The notes beneath the pieces were generated by a model. The model did not search any database, had not been told where the DNA came from, and saw only the letters and a list, made by a program, of their open reading frames with translations. The position numbers and the translations under genes were made by a program. DNA of 45,667 nt from Planctomycetota bacterium (GTDB lineage Bacteria; Planctomycetota; UBA8742; UBA2392), in assembly GCA_019912315.1 (NCBI GenBank), contig JAIOJA010000008.1, positions 1 through 45,667 on the forward strand, in the 5' to 3' direction. Positions 1 through 9,649 of this stretch are shown in pieces; the first letter of the stretch is position 1, and each line of letters starts with the position of its first letter.

Positions 1-188
1 TCTTCGGTCTTCGGCCCGCTGCGCGGGCTCGGCGTGGTTTCGCGGCTATTGCGTACTTTGCGAGAGGCAAAATCCAGCGCGACGACTGAAGAGCGATCTC
101 GCACAGAAAACACAGAGCCCCCGGAGAGAACCGGGTAAAGCGGACACGTCATCAGGATGCCGCTGGGCTCAGTGCGTCTGATGCGCCC
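1..188. other. Intergenic edge, no gene seen
   Basis: I see no convincing gene in this stretch, which lies 3' of the halogenase-like gene. It holds a small stem (GCCCGC at 14-19 with GCGGGC at 23-28) and a short direct repeat, CACAGAAAACACAGAG at 102-117. It may be the tail of something cut by the window edge. Confidence 0.5.
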
Positions 189-1430
189 CTACCCGAGCAA
201 TTCCGCAACTTCCGAATCGGCGTAGGCGCCGCCTTCACCCGTCAGGTAACTGATGAGCTGGTTGTTTTCGTTGTATATGTCGCCGGCCAGCAGGCTGGTG
301 ATGCTCTTCTGAAGTAACGGGCGGCGGCGGCTCGTTACCATTCGGTTGAGAAAGTCCTTGTTGTAAAACGCGTCAATGAAGGCCCAAAACACTTTCGTCC
401 CGCGCCGCACCATGCGCTCGTAATCCGCAAACGCCTTTTCACTGAGGTCGCCGGTATCGAATGCCTTAGCGATTTTCTCCGCCGCCATGTCCGCCGCCTT
501 CACACTCAGGAATACGCCTGAGCTGAAGACCGGGTCAATGAACGCCCCCGCGTCGCCAATTTTGATCAGCCTGTCACCGACGTGCCGCTCGCTGGTATAG
601 CTGAAGTCGGCCTCGCTGCGCAGTTCGCCGCATGGCTCGGCATTTTTCATTCTGGGGCCGATGGACCGGCTGGATGCAACACTCTGCCTGAAGAACTCCG
701 TCGGCGACTTACCCGACTCGCGGAAGTAGGCGCTGTCGGCGACCACTCCGACGCTGGTCGTGCCGTCACTGAACGGAATCAGCCAGAACCAGCCCATCTT
801 TGTCTCGCCGAAGCGCGCAATGATGATGTTACCGGGGTCCTGCTCACAGCGCGTGACGTTGCGAAAGTGCCCGAACACGGTGATCTTGCGATGGGACGGA
901 TGAATCCGCCGTTGCTTCTGCTGACTGCTCATGAAGGTCCAGCGCCCGGACACGTCACAAACGATCTGTGCTTCGATGTTCCCGCCCGTGGTGGCCAGCA
1001 CGGCGCGATCCGGCTCGACCCGAAACCCGGTGGCGGCCAACGGCTGATACAGCTTCACGCCAAGTTCCACGGCATGGTCGAGCAGCAATTTGTCAAAGGG
1101 CGCCCGCTGCACCTGGTACGCCATCGGGTGCCCGTCATCGAGCCCGTTGCGAAACCAGAAGCACTCCTCTTCCAGAGTCTCGTCAACGACGAAGCGCGCG
1201 CCGTGCTTGTGCATGAAGCCGCCGGCCTCGATCTTCGGCAGCACGCCAGTCGCACCGAGCGTGTCCATACTGAAGGGCAGCAGTGACTCACCGATGCGGA
1301 AGCGTGGAAAGACATCGCGCTCGACAATGCACACGCTGCGTCCCTGCTTTCGCAGCAACGCTCCGAGAGTACTGCCGCCCGGGCCGCCGCCGACAATCGC
1401 GACATCGCATGTAGCAATCACGTCCGCCAT
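189..1430 (-). CDS. Flavin-dependent halogenase-like oxidoreductase
   Basis: This is a 413-residue FAD enzyme of the geranylgeranyl-reductase/halogenase superfamily. A Rossmann GGGPGG motif lies at residues 14-19, followed by the FPRFRIGESLLP segment typical of this family. K75 sits in an HKHGARF context, where halogenases keep the lysine that relays hypohalous acid. A WFWLIP sequence at 214-219 matches the WxWxIP halogenase signature, and GDAGAFIDPVFSSG around 290-305 is the second FAD-binding segment. The length suits phenolic and carrier-protein halogenases. Substrate is unknown and no biosynthetic genes lie beside it; it is divergent from lgt. Close homologues are often annotated tryptophan halogenase without proof, so a monooxygenase or reductase role remains possible. 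Confidence 0.72.
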   Translation of the reverse strand: MADVIATCDVAIVGGGPGGSTLGALLRKQGRSVCIVERDVFPRFRIGESLLPFSMDTLGATGVLPKIEAGGFMHKHGARFVVDETLEEECFWFRNGLDDGHPMAYQVQRAPFDKLLLDHAVELGVKLYQPLAATGFRVEPDRAVLATTGGNIEAQIVCDVSGRWTFMSSQQKQRRIHPSHRKITVFGHFRNVTRCEQDPGNIIIARFGETKMGWFWLIPFSDGTTSVGVVADSAYFRESGKSPTEFFRQSVASSRSIGPRMKNAEPCGELRSEADFSYTSERHVGDRLIKIGDAGAFIDPVFSSGVFLSVKAADMAAEKIAKAFDTGDLSEKAFADYERMVRRGTKVFWAFIDAFYNKDFLNRMVTSRRRPLLQKSITSLLAGDIYNENNQLISYLTGEGGAYADSEVAELLG

Positions 1431-1561
1431 GCGGTGATTGTGCGGGCGACTCGAACCACTGGCAAGCTGTCGATTGAAGGAAACATCGGGGGTAGCGGCG
1501 TTTGTTTCGTACCACTAAAGTGCCGCGCTTCTGCCGCTCGTTCAAACGGTGATTGGATCCA

Positions 1562-2758
1562 ATGCTCGCCTTGCTCGAACACCCGAACATCGACCCGGTC
1601 ATTTTCACCCTGCTGCGCAACGACGCCGGTGATCCCGTGCTTGCCTTGAGGTGGTACGGGCTCATGTACGTCGTCGCATTCGTGTTCGGTTTCCTGGTGT
1701 TTCGCTGGTTACAGAAAAGCGGATACCTGCGGATCAAGGCCGCGGAAGTCACCAACTACATCGTTGTCGGCGTGCTCGGCACGTTCATTGGCGGACGCCT
1801 GGGCTACCTGCTGTTTTACCAGTTCGACAGGCTGTTTTTGAATGACGCCGGCCTGAGTGCCGGTGAGCGCTTCGGCATGATCTTTCGCGTATGGGAAGGC
1901 GGCATGTCTTTCCACGGCGGGGTGATCGGTGTGTCTCTGGCGGTCCTGATCTACTCGCGCGTCAAGAAGCACAACTTCTGGAACATCATGGACGGTGCGT
2001 CCCATATCGTGCCCTTTGGCGTCGCCATGGTCCGAGTCGGCAACTTCATCAACGGTGAACTCTACGGGCGCTATATCACCGACGAAAACGGCAACCCGAT
2101 CAAAGACCCGGACAAACTGCCCTGGTACGCCATGAAGTTTCCCACGGACCACGAAGCGTCCGCCGGTCAGCACGCCATGCAGCAGGCCATCCGGAGTGAC
2201 TATATCGCCGCCAACCCGGGCGTGAGCGTCCAGGACATTCCCGACAGCATCTACCACGTACCGCCCGTGAAGCCCGAAATCTGGGACCAGGTCAGCCACC
2301 TGTTTCCCGGACGCTGGCCAAGCCAGATCGTGCAGTTTGCGCTTGAGGGAATGCTGGTGTTGCTGATCGTGTGGGTGCTGCGCCGGTACCTCAAACGCCC
2401 GGGGCAGGTAGCCGGCGTCTTTCTTGTCCTGTACGCCATCTTCCGTATACCCGCCGAGCTGATTCGTCAGCCCGACACGCAGATTGATCCGGCGCAGGCC
2501 GACCAGCTGGGCGGCACGGCGGCGTTCCTTGCGTCACTGGGCATGACAATGGGTCAGTTGCTGTCGGTGGGCATCTTTATCGTTGGCGCGCTGATGCTGG
2601 TGGGGTTTCAAATCAAGGCGATCAGCGGGCGGGAGTACGGTACGGGTGAGCGCCGCGGCGGATTCTTCCGTGACACCCTGAAAGACCTGCCGGAAATACT
2701 GGGACTGCGCAAAAAGAAGGCGCCGGCGGAAGAAGAAGCCGGCAGCTCGCCCGAATAG
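1562..2758 (+). CDS. lgt: Prolipoprotein diacylglyceryl transferase
   Basis: Lgt transfers diacylglycerol from phosphatidylglycerol to the lipobox cysteine of prolipoproteins in the inner membrane. Family hallmarks are visible: DPVIF near the N-terminus, RWYGLMY, GGRLGYLLFY, SFHGGVIG (H118) and the Lgt signature RVGNFINGELYGR at 158-170, then RIPAELIRQPD near the end. Several hydrophobic segments fit the seven-helix fold. I start at the ATG because it puts 10 residues before DPVIF, as in E. coli Lgt; a TTG three codons upstream is also possible. At 398 residues it is about 100 longer than usual, through a polar insertion after the signature (about 175-240) and a charged C-terminal tail. Several lipoproteins encoded in this window would be its substrates. 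Confidence 0.95.
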   Translation: MLALLEHPNIDPVIFTLLRNDAGDPVLALRWYGLMYVVAFVFGFLVFRWLQKSGYLRIKAAEVTNYIVVGVLGTFIGGRLGYLLFYQFDRLFLNDAGLSAGERFGMIFRVWEGGMSFHGGVIGVSLAVLIYSRVKKHNFWNIMDGASHIVPFGVAMVRVGNFINGELYGRYITDENGNPIKDPDKLPWYAMKFPTDHEASAGQHAMQQAIRSDYIAANPGVSVQDIPDSIYHVPPVKPEIWDQVSHLFPGRWPSQIVQFALEGMLVLLIVWVLRRYLKRPGQVAGVFLVLYAIFRIPAELIRQPDTQIDPAQADQLGGTAAFLASLGMTMGQLLSVGIFIVGALMLVGFQIKAISGREYGTGERRGGFFRDTLKDLPEILGLRKKKAPAEEEAGSSPE

Positions 2759-2770
2759 CGGGTCCCGAAC

Positions 2771-5251
2771 CTACTGGAATGTGCACTGGTATAATTCGCC
2801 GGATCGTGTGCCCAGGTAAAAACGGCCGGGCTGCGTCGAGGGCCCGATTGCCATGATGGTGTCCTGGCGGTCAAGCACCGCGGTGGAGACCGGCTCAAGC
2901 GTTGCCGGGGCCAGGATGACGACCCCGCCGTCGCTCACGGCGACCAGATACAGATCGTCGTACGTCCGCGACAAGGAACGGAACCTCACGTCATACCCGC
3001 CTTCAACAGCGCCCTGAGGAGTGATGCGCCGTACTTGCTTTCCCACCACGCCGAAAATTGCCTCGCCGGCTTTGACCAGACTGTGCAACTCTTCTTCCAG
3101 GTTGGGATAGCTGGAGACTTCCACAAGTTCGCTGCCTTCGATCTGGTAGATGGCAATCGTATTGCCGGCCGCAACCCAGATTTCATGCCCATGCTGCAGA
3201 ATGGCGTTGACCGCGCTGCCCTCAGGATCGACCTGTACTCTCTTGCTGGCGCCTTTCAGCGTCACACGGCCCAGGCTGTCACCGACGACAAGCTGCCCCA
3301 GACCGACCGACAGCACGGCGGTAACGCGCCCATCGACGCGGAGTTCCTGCCCGCTGTTGATGTCCAGCGTGTTCGCGTCCAGCAGCATCACGACGCCCTT
3401 CTCAGTGCCGACCACCAGCCTGTTGCCATCCTGGCGCAGGGCAAGTGACGTAATGATGCCGTTAGTCAACGCCACTTTGGCCGCGGGCTCTATCTGCCCC
3501 GGAATCCAGCGGGCGACCACGCCGTCTTCGCCGCCGGTGTAAAACCCTGGGCCACCGGTCTGCGGGACTACCACCGTGACACTCGTGCCTTTGCGATGCG
3601 CCTGGAACTTGCTGACGGTAATGCCCGTAACGGTCACGCCCTGGGAGCCGCCTCCCCCTTCGGTCGGGCGCAGATAGAAGTACCAGATGCCAACTGCGAC
3701 ACCCGCAATCACCAGCACGGCGATCAGCAGACTGAGCCCGGTGCTCGATGACTTCTTGCGCCGTGGCGCCTGCCAGTTGTCCAGGTCCGCCGGCGCCACC
3801 ATCGGTTTGGAAAAATCGACTCCGGAGGAGCTGCCGGAGCGCAATCCCGAGCCTTCGCGCTCGGCCACGATCTCGCCCGGCACCGAGCCGTCCACGATCG
3901 ACTTGCGCTCGAAGGTCGGAAACGACTTCGCCGCGTAGCTCTGCCAGGCCTCGTCGTCCAGCTCGGGGTTCTGGACAATGCGGCTGCGCCTCGATGACGA
4001 ACTGCTGGTCGGGCGCGGCTCGCGGTGCGGCGACATGGCAGGATTGCTGGTACGGCGTGTTGACTTGTCAACATCCTGGGGCAGCGCCTTGATCTGACCG
4101 CTGGAGCGTCGGGCGCGGGCGCGGGCCTCACGTACCATGTCGCCGGTCAGGTCGGACATGTCACCGGGCACCGGCTTGGGCGCCACCGGCTTTTCCGGCA
4201 GCGCCGCGTGCATGCCCGAGCGCGCCTTCTCGGCGGCTTCGCGCAGCTTGTCCAGGTGCGGCGACTGCACGCGCCCTTTGTCCAGGGCATCCGCGGCCGC
4301 TTCCTCCTTGGCCTTGTTGATCGCTTCGGCGTCCATCTCAAAGCCCGCCGTCGCGTACAGGGTGGCGCCTTCGGACAGCAGCTTCGAAGTCCGCCGGTTC
4401 CCGCGTGCTATTTCCGCGAGACGCTTGGTGATTTGCTCAAGGTTACCGGGGCGCTGGCGCGGGTCCTTCTGCGTCAGTTCATGTATCAGTCGCGTAAGCT
4501 GGCGAGACGCCTCATCCACTACGATCGATTCCGGCACCACCACGCGGTTCGTCACGTGCTGCAAGGCCACGGCCATGGGCGAACTGCCCTGAAAAGGCGG
4601 GCGCCCCACCAGCAGGTGGTACAGCGTCGCCCCCAGGCTGTATACGTCGGCAAGCGGGCCAACCGACTCGCCCTGGGCTTGCTCCGGGGCCATATAGTCC
4701 GGCGTGCCCATGATCGCACCCGTCATGGTCAGACCGGATTCGCTTGACAGCGCCCGCGCCAGACCGAAGTCGGCCACTTTCACACCGCCGGATTTCGGCA
4801 GCATCAGGTTCGCGGGCTTGATATCCCGGTGGATTACGTTGTTCGCGTGAGCGTGCTCCAGGGCGCGCGCGGCGCCTGCTCCGACATCAGCTACGATCAC
4901 GGCCTTCTGCTCGCCGTGGCGACGCACCAACTCGAGGGCGTCCGTGCCCTCGATGAATTCCATGATCAGGTAGTAATAGCCGGACTCTTCGCCGACGTCG
5001 TAGACCCGCACGGTATTGATGTGGTTCAGGCGGGCCGCGAGCTTGGCTTCACGCAGGAAGCGCTCCACCAGGTTCGAGTTGTTGGCCAGATGCGGCGGCA
5101 GAATCTTGACAGCGACCTCAATGTCGAGCCCGCTGTGCATCCCCTTGTACACGGTACCCATCGCGCCGCGCCCGCAGATGCGCAGCAGCTTGCACTTGCC
5201 GATGGAGTAGCCGACAAGGGATTTTTGCTCGGGTGCCGGAGGCTTCGACAT
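2771..5251 (-). CDS. Transmembrane Ser/Thr protein kinase with C-terminal propeller
   Basis: An 826-residue Hanks-type kinase. The Gly-rich loop GRGAMGTVYKG, VAVK lysine K49, HRDIKPAN (141-148) and DFG (161-163) are all intact, so it should be active; an APE-like MAPEQ follows. The kinase domain (about 14-285) is joined by a long low-complexity Ser/Arg-rich linker to one transmembrane helix at about 505-527. About 300 residues beyond it contain repeated WD40/PQQ-like strands (for example FYTGGEDGVVARW and LVVGTEKGVVMLLD), a likely extracytoplasmic sensor propeller. I start at MSKPPAPEQ because GGAG lies 8 nt upstream; 15 further codons are open but unsupported. The gene converges on lgt with a 12-bp gap. 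The signal sensed is unknown. Confidence 0.92.
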   Translation of the reverse strand: MSKPPAPEQKSLVGYSIGKCKLLRICGRGAMGTVYKGMHSGLDIEVAVKILPPHLANNSNLVERFLREAKLAARLNHINTVRVYDVGEESGYYYLIMEFIEGTDALELVRRHGEQKAVIVADVGAGAARALEHAHANNVIHRDIKPANLMLPKSGGVKVADFGLARALSSESGLTMTGAIMGTPDYMAPEQAQGESVGPLADVYSLGATLYHLLVGRPPFQGSSPMAVALQHVTNRVVVPESIVVDEASRQLTRLIHELTQKDPRQRPGNLEQITKRLAEIARGNRRTSKLLSEGATLYATAGFEMDAEAINKAKEEAAADALDKGRVQSPHLDKLREAAEKARSGMHAALPEKPVAPKPVPGDMSDLTGDMVREARARARRSSGQIKALPQDVDKSTRRTSNPAMSPHREPRPTSSSSSRRSRIVQNPELDDEAWQSYAAKSFPTFERKSIVDGSVPGEIVAEREGSGLRSGSSSGVDFSKPMVAPADLDNWQAPRRKKSSSTGLSLLIAVLVIAGVAVGIWYFYLRPTEGGGGSQGVTVTGITVSKFQAHRKGTSVTVVVPQTGGPGFYTGGEDGVVARWIPGQIEPAAKVALTNGIITSLALRQDGNRLVVGTEKGVVMLLDANTLDINSGQELRVDGRVTAVLSVGLGQLVVGDSLGRVTLKGASKRVQVDPEGSAVNAILQHGHEIWVAAGNTIAIYQIEGSELVEVSSYPNLEEELHSLVKAGEAIFGVVGKQVRRITPQGAVEGGYDVRFRSLSRTYDDLYLVAVSDGGVVILAPATLEPVSTAVLDRQDTIMAIGPSTQPGRFYLGTRSGELYQCTFQ

Positions 5252-5384
5252 TCGACAATGCTCCAGAACGCACGAAATGCACGCTCTTGAGCCCATTGTG
5301 CCCTAATGATCGGGCATCGTCGAGTGGTGTACAACCTTCCGTTTCTGTGATTGAAAGCGCGTGGGCGTTTCGCCATCCCCCGTC

Positions 5385-8330
5385 TCAATCCAGCGTAGCC
5401 AGCAGCATAGGCCCCGCCCGGAAGTACTGCGCAAAACTGGAATGCCGCATCGCGTCGTCGCCGATCACCGTGTCCAGAATGTTCGGCGTCTGCGCATCCA
5501 GCAGGTTATCCGCCGCCGTGATCCAGTTGGGGTCTCCGCTCTCCATGAACGCGCCGATGTAGCCCGCGCCGATCATCAGGTTCGGGCCGCCGAAGTCCGT
5601 ACCGCCGCCCGGCACTTCAGCAAAAGCCCCGAACGTATTGGTCGGCGGGTGCCCCAGGTAAACCCCGGCGTTGAGACCGAGCAGCCAGTTCATGCCGTCC
5701 AGAATGTACGTGTCCACCAGCGGGTCATCGCGCGTCGTGCGCGTCCACTCCAGAGCCTCCATCAAGTGCCCCACCTCCCACGCCCGGAAGAAACCGGTGG
5801 AATCCGCGAACCCTCTGCCGTTCGGGTCATTCGGCGTGACCGTCGTCTGTCGGGTGCGCACGGCCGCCAGCACGTACTGGGTCATGGCGCTCGCGGTTGG
5901 GTCATTCGAGCCGTTGGCGCGCTCGTAGGCGGCGGCGATCAGCAGCGCGTTGCTGAGCCACGTGGTCGGCGCGCTCATGGTGCTGTCCGTGCCGCCGTTG
6001 CCGGCGTCAAAGAACCGCTTCCAGGTTCCGCGCAGGTAAGTGTAGATTTCCTTCAGTACGTCCAGGCTGGTCGCGTCGCCCGTAAGCAGCCAGTGCTCGG
6101 CCAGGAACGCGCCGTTGAACACATCCAGATGATGCGCGCCCAGGTGGTAGTTGCCCAGGTCATGCTGCTTGTTGTTGGGGAAGTAGCGCGTCTTGCCGCG
6201 CTGGCTGGCCTTGCCGCCACTTACGGCCGGATTGCCGGACTCGGTATAGTCAAAGCGCAACCCGATATCCGAATGCAGTACGTCCACGTCGCGGAAGTGA
6301 CGGGCCGTGGTGTCGGCGAGGTAGAGCAACTCCAGGTTGCCGCTCATGGCGAACCACTGAAACGCGGCGCTGGAAATGCCCCAGGCGTTGTTCTCCCAGC
6401 CCGCAACCGGCGCGTCATGTTTGCTGTCGCCGAAGTTCCACATGCCGTACTCGTGCCCGGTTGCGCCGCCGTTACCGTTTGTCCGGTCGCCCAGCAGGTC
6501 GCCCATGTGATCGACAACTTCTCGCATGTAGTTCGCCGCGAAGGGCTGACTGACGGCGCGGAAAAAGTTGACGTCTGTCAGGGTTTCGTTGGTCCACGCG
6601 ATTCGACCAAAGGCGCGGCTCGCCGCGTAGTGCTTCGGGTTACAGACCCCGCGAGGCGGATCGTTCAGAAAGTTGTAGCGCGCATCGGCATCCAGCGGGG
6701 TAATCGCGCCGCCCTGATCAAAGCTGAGCAACATGCGGTGCGTCTTCATGGCCCCCGCGAACACCTGCAACGGCGCCGCCGCGTCGGGCCAGATGCCTAT
6801 GCGCATCAGCCCGTCGGCCTGCCCGCGTACCTGCTTCGGATAATGCTGCCAGAACTCGGCCAGCGCGGCCGTGACGTGCATGCCGCCGCCGGCCATCTGA
6901 ATCCAGCCCGGTGCGTGGGCGACGGTGGTCGCGACCGAGCCGCTGGTATCAACGTCGTACTGGATGCTGACGTCTGTCTGGTCCGGCCAGGCGTCGGTCA
7001 ACGGTTCGGAACTGCCGTCGCCGGTGCCCACGTTGAAACCCGGCGGCTGCGGGTTTTGCGGGTCAAGCGCGTCGTGCGTGCCGGCATAGTAATGATACAG
7101 GTCGATGTACTGCCCTGCCGTCATGGCGGTCGCCGTATGAGCGAAAGGGTTACCGCCAATGCGGGCGTTGGGGGGCGACGCGCCGAAATCGATCGGCAGA
7201 TCCAGGTTGATAGAGTCCACCATTTCGACCTGCGCCAGTTGCGCCGCAGCGGCAGAGGCGCTTGCGGCCGGCACACCGTCACCGGTTCGGTTGATGAAAC
7301 TGTAGGTAACGTGCACAAACGGCAACCCCGCGTAGGCGGTCAGGCGTACCGTGTAGTCGAGCTTGTTTACACCGAGCCCGCTGCGGTGAACGCCTTCCAC
7401 CACGATCGTTACGCGGATCGGCCCGTTCTCTTCGATGGCGACGCGCGACGGCGCGATCGTCCCGGTCAGAAAGCTATCGGCCCCTTCGGTCATCACGACA
7501 CCCTGCATGGCCGCGGTATTCAGGCATTCGTCCAGAGGCCCTGTGCCGTCGCGGTCAATTTTGACGCTGCTCAACAGGTTGAAACTGTTCTTGTTGACCG
7601 TGAACTCGAGCGGCCCCGTGCTGACCACGATATTCGCCGCGCCGTTGACCACGCTAAGCCCCGTGCCGGTCGCGTTGCCCGTGCCTCCGTTGTTGAGCTG
7701 GTACTGCCCCACGCCTCCGATTGCCGATGTGTCTGCCAGGAAATCCACCATCACCCAGCGGATCGATCCTCCGGGCCAGCGCGAGGTTACGCGAAACTGC
7801 GCGTCCGTATTGACGCCGCCGGCGACACGCTGCACCCGCAGGGTGTTCACATCTGTGTGAAGCCCGAGCGGCATGGGAATGCCGCAGGTAACCGGCGCCA
7901 GCAACGACTGCCAGCCGTTGCGACTGCGCACGTCAAACCGCACGGGAAAGGCGCCGTACACGGGCGCGGCGGTCAGGGTGACCGTGGCGTCGTCAAACAC
8001 GCTTGGGTCGCTGGCGCTGGAGGCGCGGATTGTCATGACCGGGCTACCCGGCATGGCTGCAGGCGCCGAATACAGACCGAATGCGTCGATCGTCCCGTAG
8101 GCCGCGCCGCCGGTGGGAATGCTCCAGCTCACGGTGCCGGCGCTTACCGTGGCGGTGAACAGTCGGGTCGTGCCAAGCTGAATGGCCGTGGCCTTCGGCG
8201 AGATCGAAACGGCGATCGGCGCGGGCGCACCGCCGCCCCCACCGGGAGGCGCGCCGCCGCCGCCGCAGGCCGCAAAGGCGCCGGCTATGGCGATCAGTAC
8301 CAGGCACGAGAGGAGAGTAGATGCCTTCAT
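5385..8330 (-). CDS. Large secreted lipoprotein, exo-rhamnogalacturonan-lyase/YetA-like
   Basis: A 981-residue exported protein. The start at MKASTLLSCL gives a signal peptide ending AFAAC (C22), a lipoprotein-like cleavage site with a slightly unusual Phe, then a flexible Gly/Pro linker. Residues about 35-115 look like a bacterial Ig-like (BIG2-type) domain. The segment after it, with FPVRFDVRSRNGWQ and WPGGSIRWVMVDF, resembles the N-terminal RIFT-barrel of PcRGLX/YetA-like proteins, followed by a beta-rich centre and a helical C-terminal half like an alpha/alpha toroid (GNYHLGAHHLDVFNGAFLAEHW). This suggests a polysaccharide lyase or related carbohydrate-active enzyme at the cell surface. 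The family call rests on recognising short segments; substrate and catalytic residues are not established. TGGGGAT-like sequence 5 nt upstream could serve as SD. Confidence 0.65.
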   Translation of the reverse strand: MKASTLLSCLVLIAIAGAFAACGGGGAPPGGGGGAPAPIAVSISPKATAIQLGTTRLFTATVSAGTVSWSIPTGGAAYGTIDAFGLYSAPAAMPGSPVMTIRASSASDPSVFDDATVTLTAAPVYGAFPVRFDVRSRNGWQSLLAPVTCGIPMPLGLHTDVNTLRVQRVAGGVNTDAQFRVTSRWPGGSIRWVMVDFLADTSAIGGVGQYQLNNGGTGNATGTGLSVVNGAANIVVSTGPLEFTVNKNSFNLLSSVKIDRDGTGPLDECLNTAAMQGVVMTEGADSFLTGTIAPSRVAIEENGPIRVTIVVEGVHRSGLGVNKLDYTVRLTAYAGLPFVHVTYSFINRTGDGVPAASASAAAAQLAQVEMVDSINLDLPIDFGASPPNARIGGNPFAHTATAMTAGQYIDLYHYYAGTHDALDPQNPQPPGFNVGTGDGSSEPLTDAWPDQTDVSIQYDVDTSGSVATTVAHAPGWIQMAGGGMHVTAALAEFWQHYPKQVRGQADGLMRIGIWPDAAAPLQVFAGAMKTHRMLLSFDQGGAITPLDADARYNFLNDPPRGVCNPKHYAASRAFGRIAWTNETLTDVNFFRAVSQPFAANYMREVVDHMGDLLGDRTNGNGGATGHEYGMWNFGDSKHDAPVAGWENNAWGISSAAFQWFAMSGNLELLYLADTTARHFRDVDVLHSDIGLRFDYTESGNPAVSGGKASQRGKTRYFPNNKQHDLGNYHLGAHHLDVFNGAFLAEHWLLTGDATSLDVLKEIYTYLRGTWKRFFDAGNGGTDSTMSAPTTWLSNALLIAAAYERANGSNDPTASAMTQYVLAAVRTRQTTVTPNDPNGRGFADSTGFFRAWEVGHLMEALEWTRTTRDDPLVDTYILDGMNWLLGLNAGVYLGHPPTNTFGAFAEVPGGGTDFGGPNLMIGAGYIGAFMESGDPNWITAADNLLDAQTPNILDTVIGDDAMRHSSFAQYFRAGPMLLATLD

Positions 8331-8478
8331 GTGTATCCCCAACAGCGAATCACGCGGGTCGTCCGCGGTCATGAACATCCCAAGCCATTAAGGGGTACGC
8401 GCCGTCATTGTGACAATCCGCGTCCGCCGTTCCAGCCTTGAACATGCGCCGGGCACCTGGGAAAGCTACATTGCGCCC

Positions 8479-9642
8479 ATGGCGGTGCCGTCCGAAATCC
8501 GCAAGCTGATCGGCGATCGCCGGGTGAAGGCCCACGCCTCGCTGAGTTGCAGCTTTCAGGGGCCGATTGGCGAGACGCACTTCATCGTCGCCGATGGGCA
8601 ACTGTTTGTCTTTGAGCGCGAATCCCTGATCGGTGACTTCCGGCCAGTCGCGCTTGACCCGTCGCACCCGCCCAGTATTGAGAAGGGCACCTTCGACGAC
8701 ACGCTGCACGTGACATTCGCTGACGGCGTCGCGCATCAGCTTCGGGTTTCGAGCTTCGACCGAGACGCCCTTGAGCATGTGCTGCTGGAGCACGCCAGCG
8801 CGCCGCCCGTGGAAACCATCCGCGAGTCGACCATACCGGCTGACAACCCGCCCGTCGCGACGCAAGAGACGCTCGACCAGGCCCCCGCTGAAGCGCTTCA
8901 TCTGAAACCCGCGCCGCCGCGGTCGCGGGTGACGCCGCGAAGCCAGCCCCCCGCGCCGGACAGCGACACGGAAGCCGAAGCCAAGGCCGACGCCGAAGCT
9001 GAAAAAGCCGGCCGCGGAAAAAAGGACAAGGGCGTCTATCACGGCAGTGACCCGGGCTGCGCCGGCTGCCTGATCCAGGCGGCGCTGTTCTTTGGCGGCA
9101 TTCTCGCGCTCTGGTTTCTGCATGAGCAGGCCATGCTGAACACCGGCGTCGTGCAGCCCGAAGACACCTATGACGACAGCGCGGTTTTCGTGATCACGAA
9201 GATCGTGGCCGTGATCGCCGGCATCTACCTGGGCGGCAAGTCGGCATCCCTGTTCGGCGCCCTGGCGGCGAAGCTCAACTGGACCGGGCATGTCGCCTTC
9301 GTGCAGGGGCGTGTGATTGTGACCGGGCAGCGCGGCAAGTGGCAGGTGAGCATTGACCGGTCAAGACCGTTTGAACTGGAGGGCGGCGCATTCTCGTCCA
9401 TCGAGGCTTCGACGGACGACAAAGGACGCCCGAACAAGCGGACATTCCAGGTTTACGTCAGGCTTGCCCAGGACGGCCAGGACGGCCTGTTGAGAACCAG
9501 CTACTCGCGCGCGGCCCCGCCCGAGTCCATCGCGGGCGTGCAACTGCAACTCCTGAAAGGGGAGTGGGAACACCAGCGCATCCTGACCATGAACGAAAAG
9601 ACTTTCCGCAACATCGTCAAGCGCGTCAGCGAATCCCGCTGA
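8479..9642 (+). CDS. Hypothetical two-helix membrane protein
   Basis: I do not recognise this 387-residue protein. About 110 N-terminal residues form a compact beta-rich region (MAVPSEIRKLIGDRRVKAHA onward), followed by a Pro/Ala/Glu-rich linker at about 115-200. Two hydrophobic segments follow: CLIQAALFFGGILALWFL, and a second one near ITKIVAVIAGIYLGG. The last 110 residues are again beta-rich (FVQGRVIVTGQRGKWQVSID). A GTG codon at 8410 would add 23 residues; I prefer the ATG because the extension has no family-like character. It converges on typA with only 7 bp between stop codons. Confidence 0.75.
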   Translation: MAVPSEIRKLIGDRRVKAHASLSCSFQGPIGETHFIVADGQLFVFERESLIGDFRPVALDPSHPPSIEKGTFDDTLHVTFADGVAHQLRVSSFDRDALEHVLLEHASAPPVETIRESTIPADNPPVATQETLDQAPAEALHLKPAPPRSRVTPRSQPPAPDSDTEAEAKADAEAEKAGRGKKDKGVYHGSDPGCAGCLIQAALFFGGILALWFLHEQAMLNTGVVQPEDTYDDSAVFVITKIVAVIAGIYLGGKSASLFGALAAKLNWTGHVAFVQGRVIVTGQRGKWQVSIDRSRPFELEGGAFSSIEASTDDKGRPNKRTFQVYVRLAQDGQDGLLRTSYSRAAPPESIAGVQLQLLKGEWEHQRILTMNEKTFRNIVKRVSESR

Positions 9643-9649
9643 CACACCG

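Noticed and set aside
5306..5334. Kinase promoter (TTGTAC-17-GATCAT on minus)
   Set aside because: Only three and four of six positions match consensus; not strong enough to list.
5361..8441. 1026-codon open frame on the plus strand opposite the lyase-like gene
   Set aside because: Arg/His/Val-rich shadow of a GC-rich gene, no domain or signal; the minus-strand frame has a signal peptide and recognisable segments.
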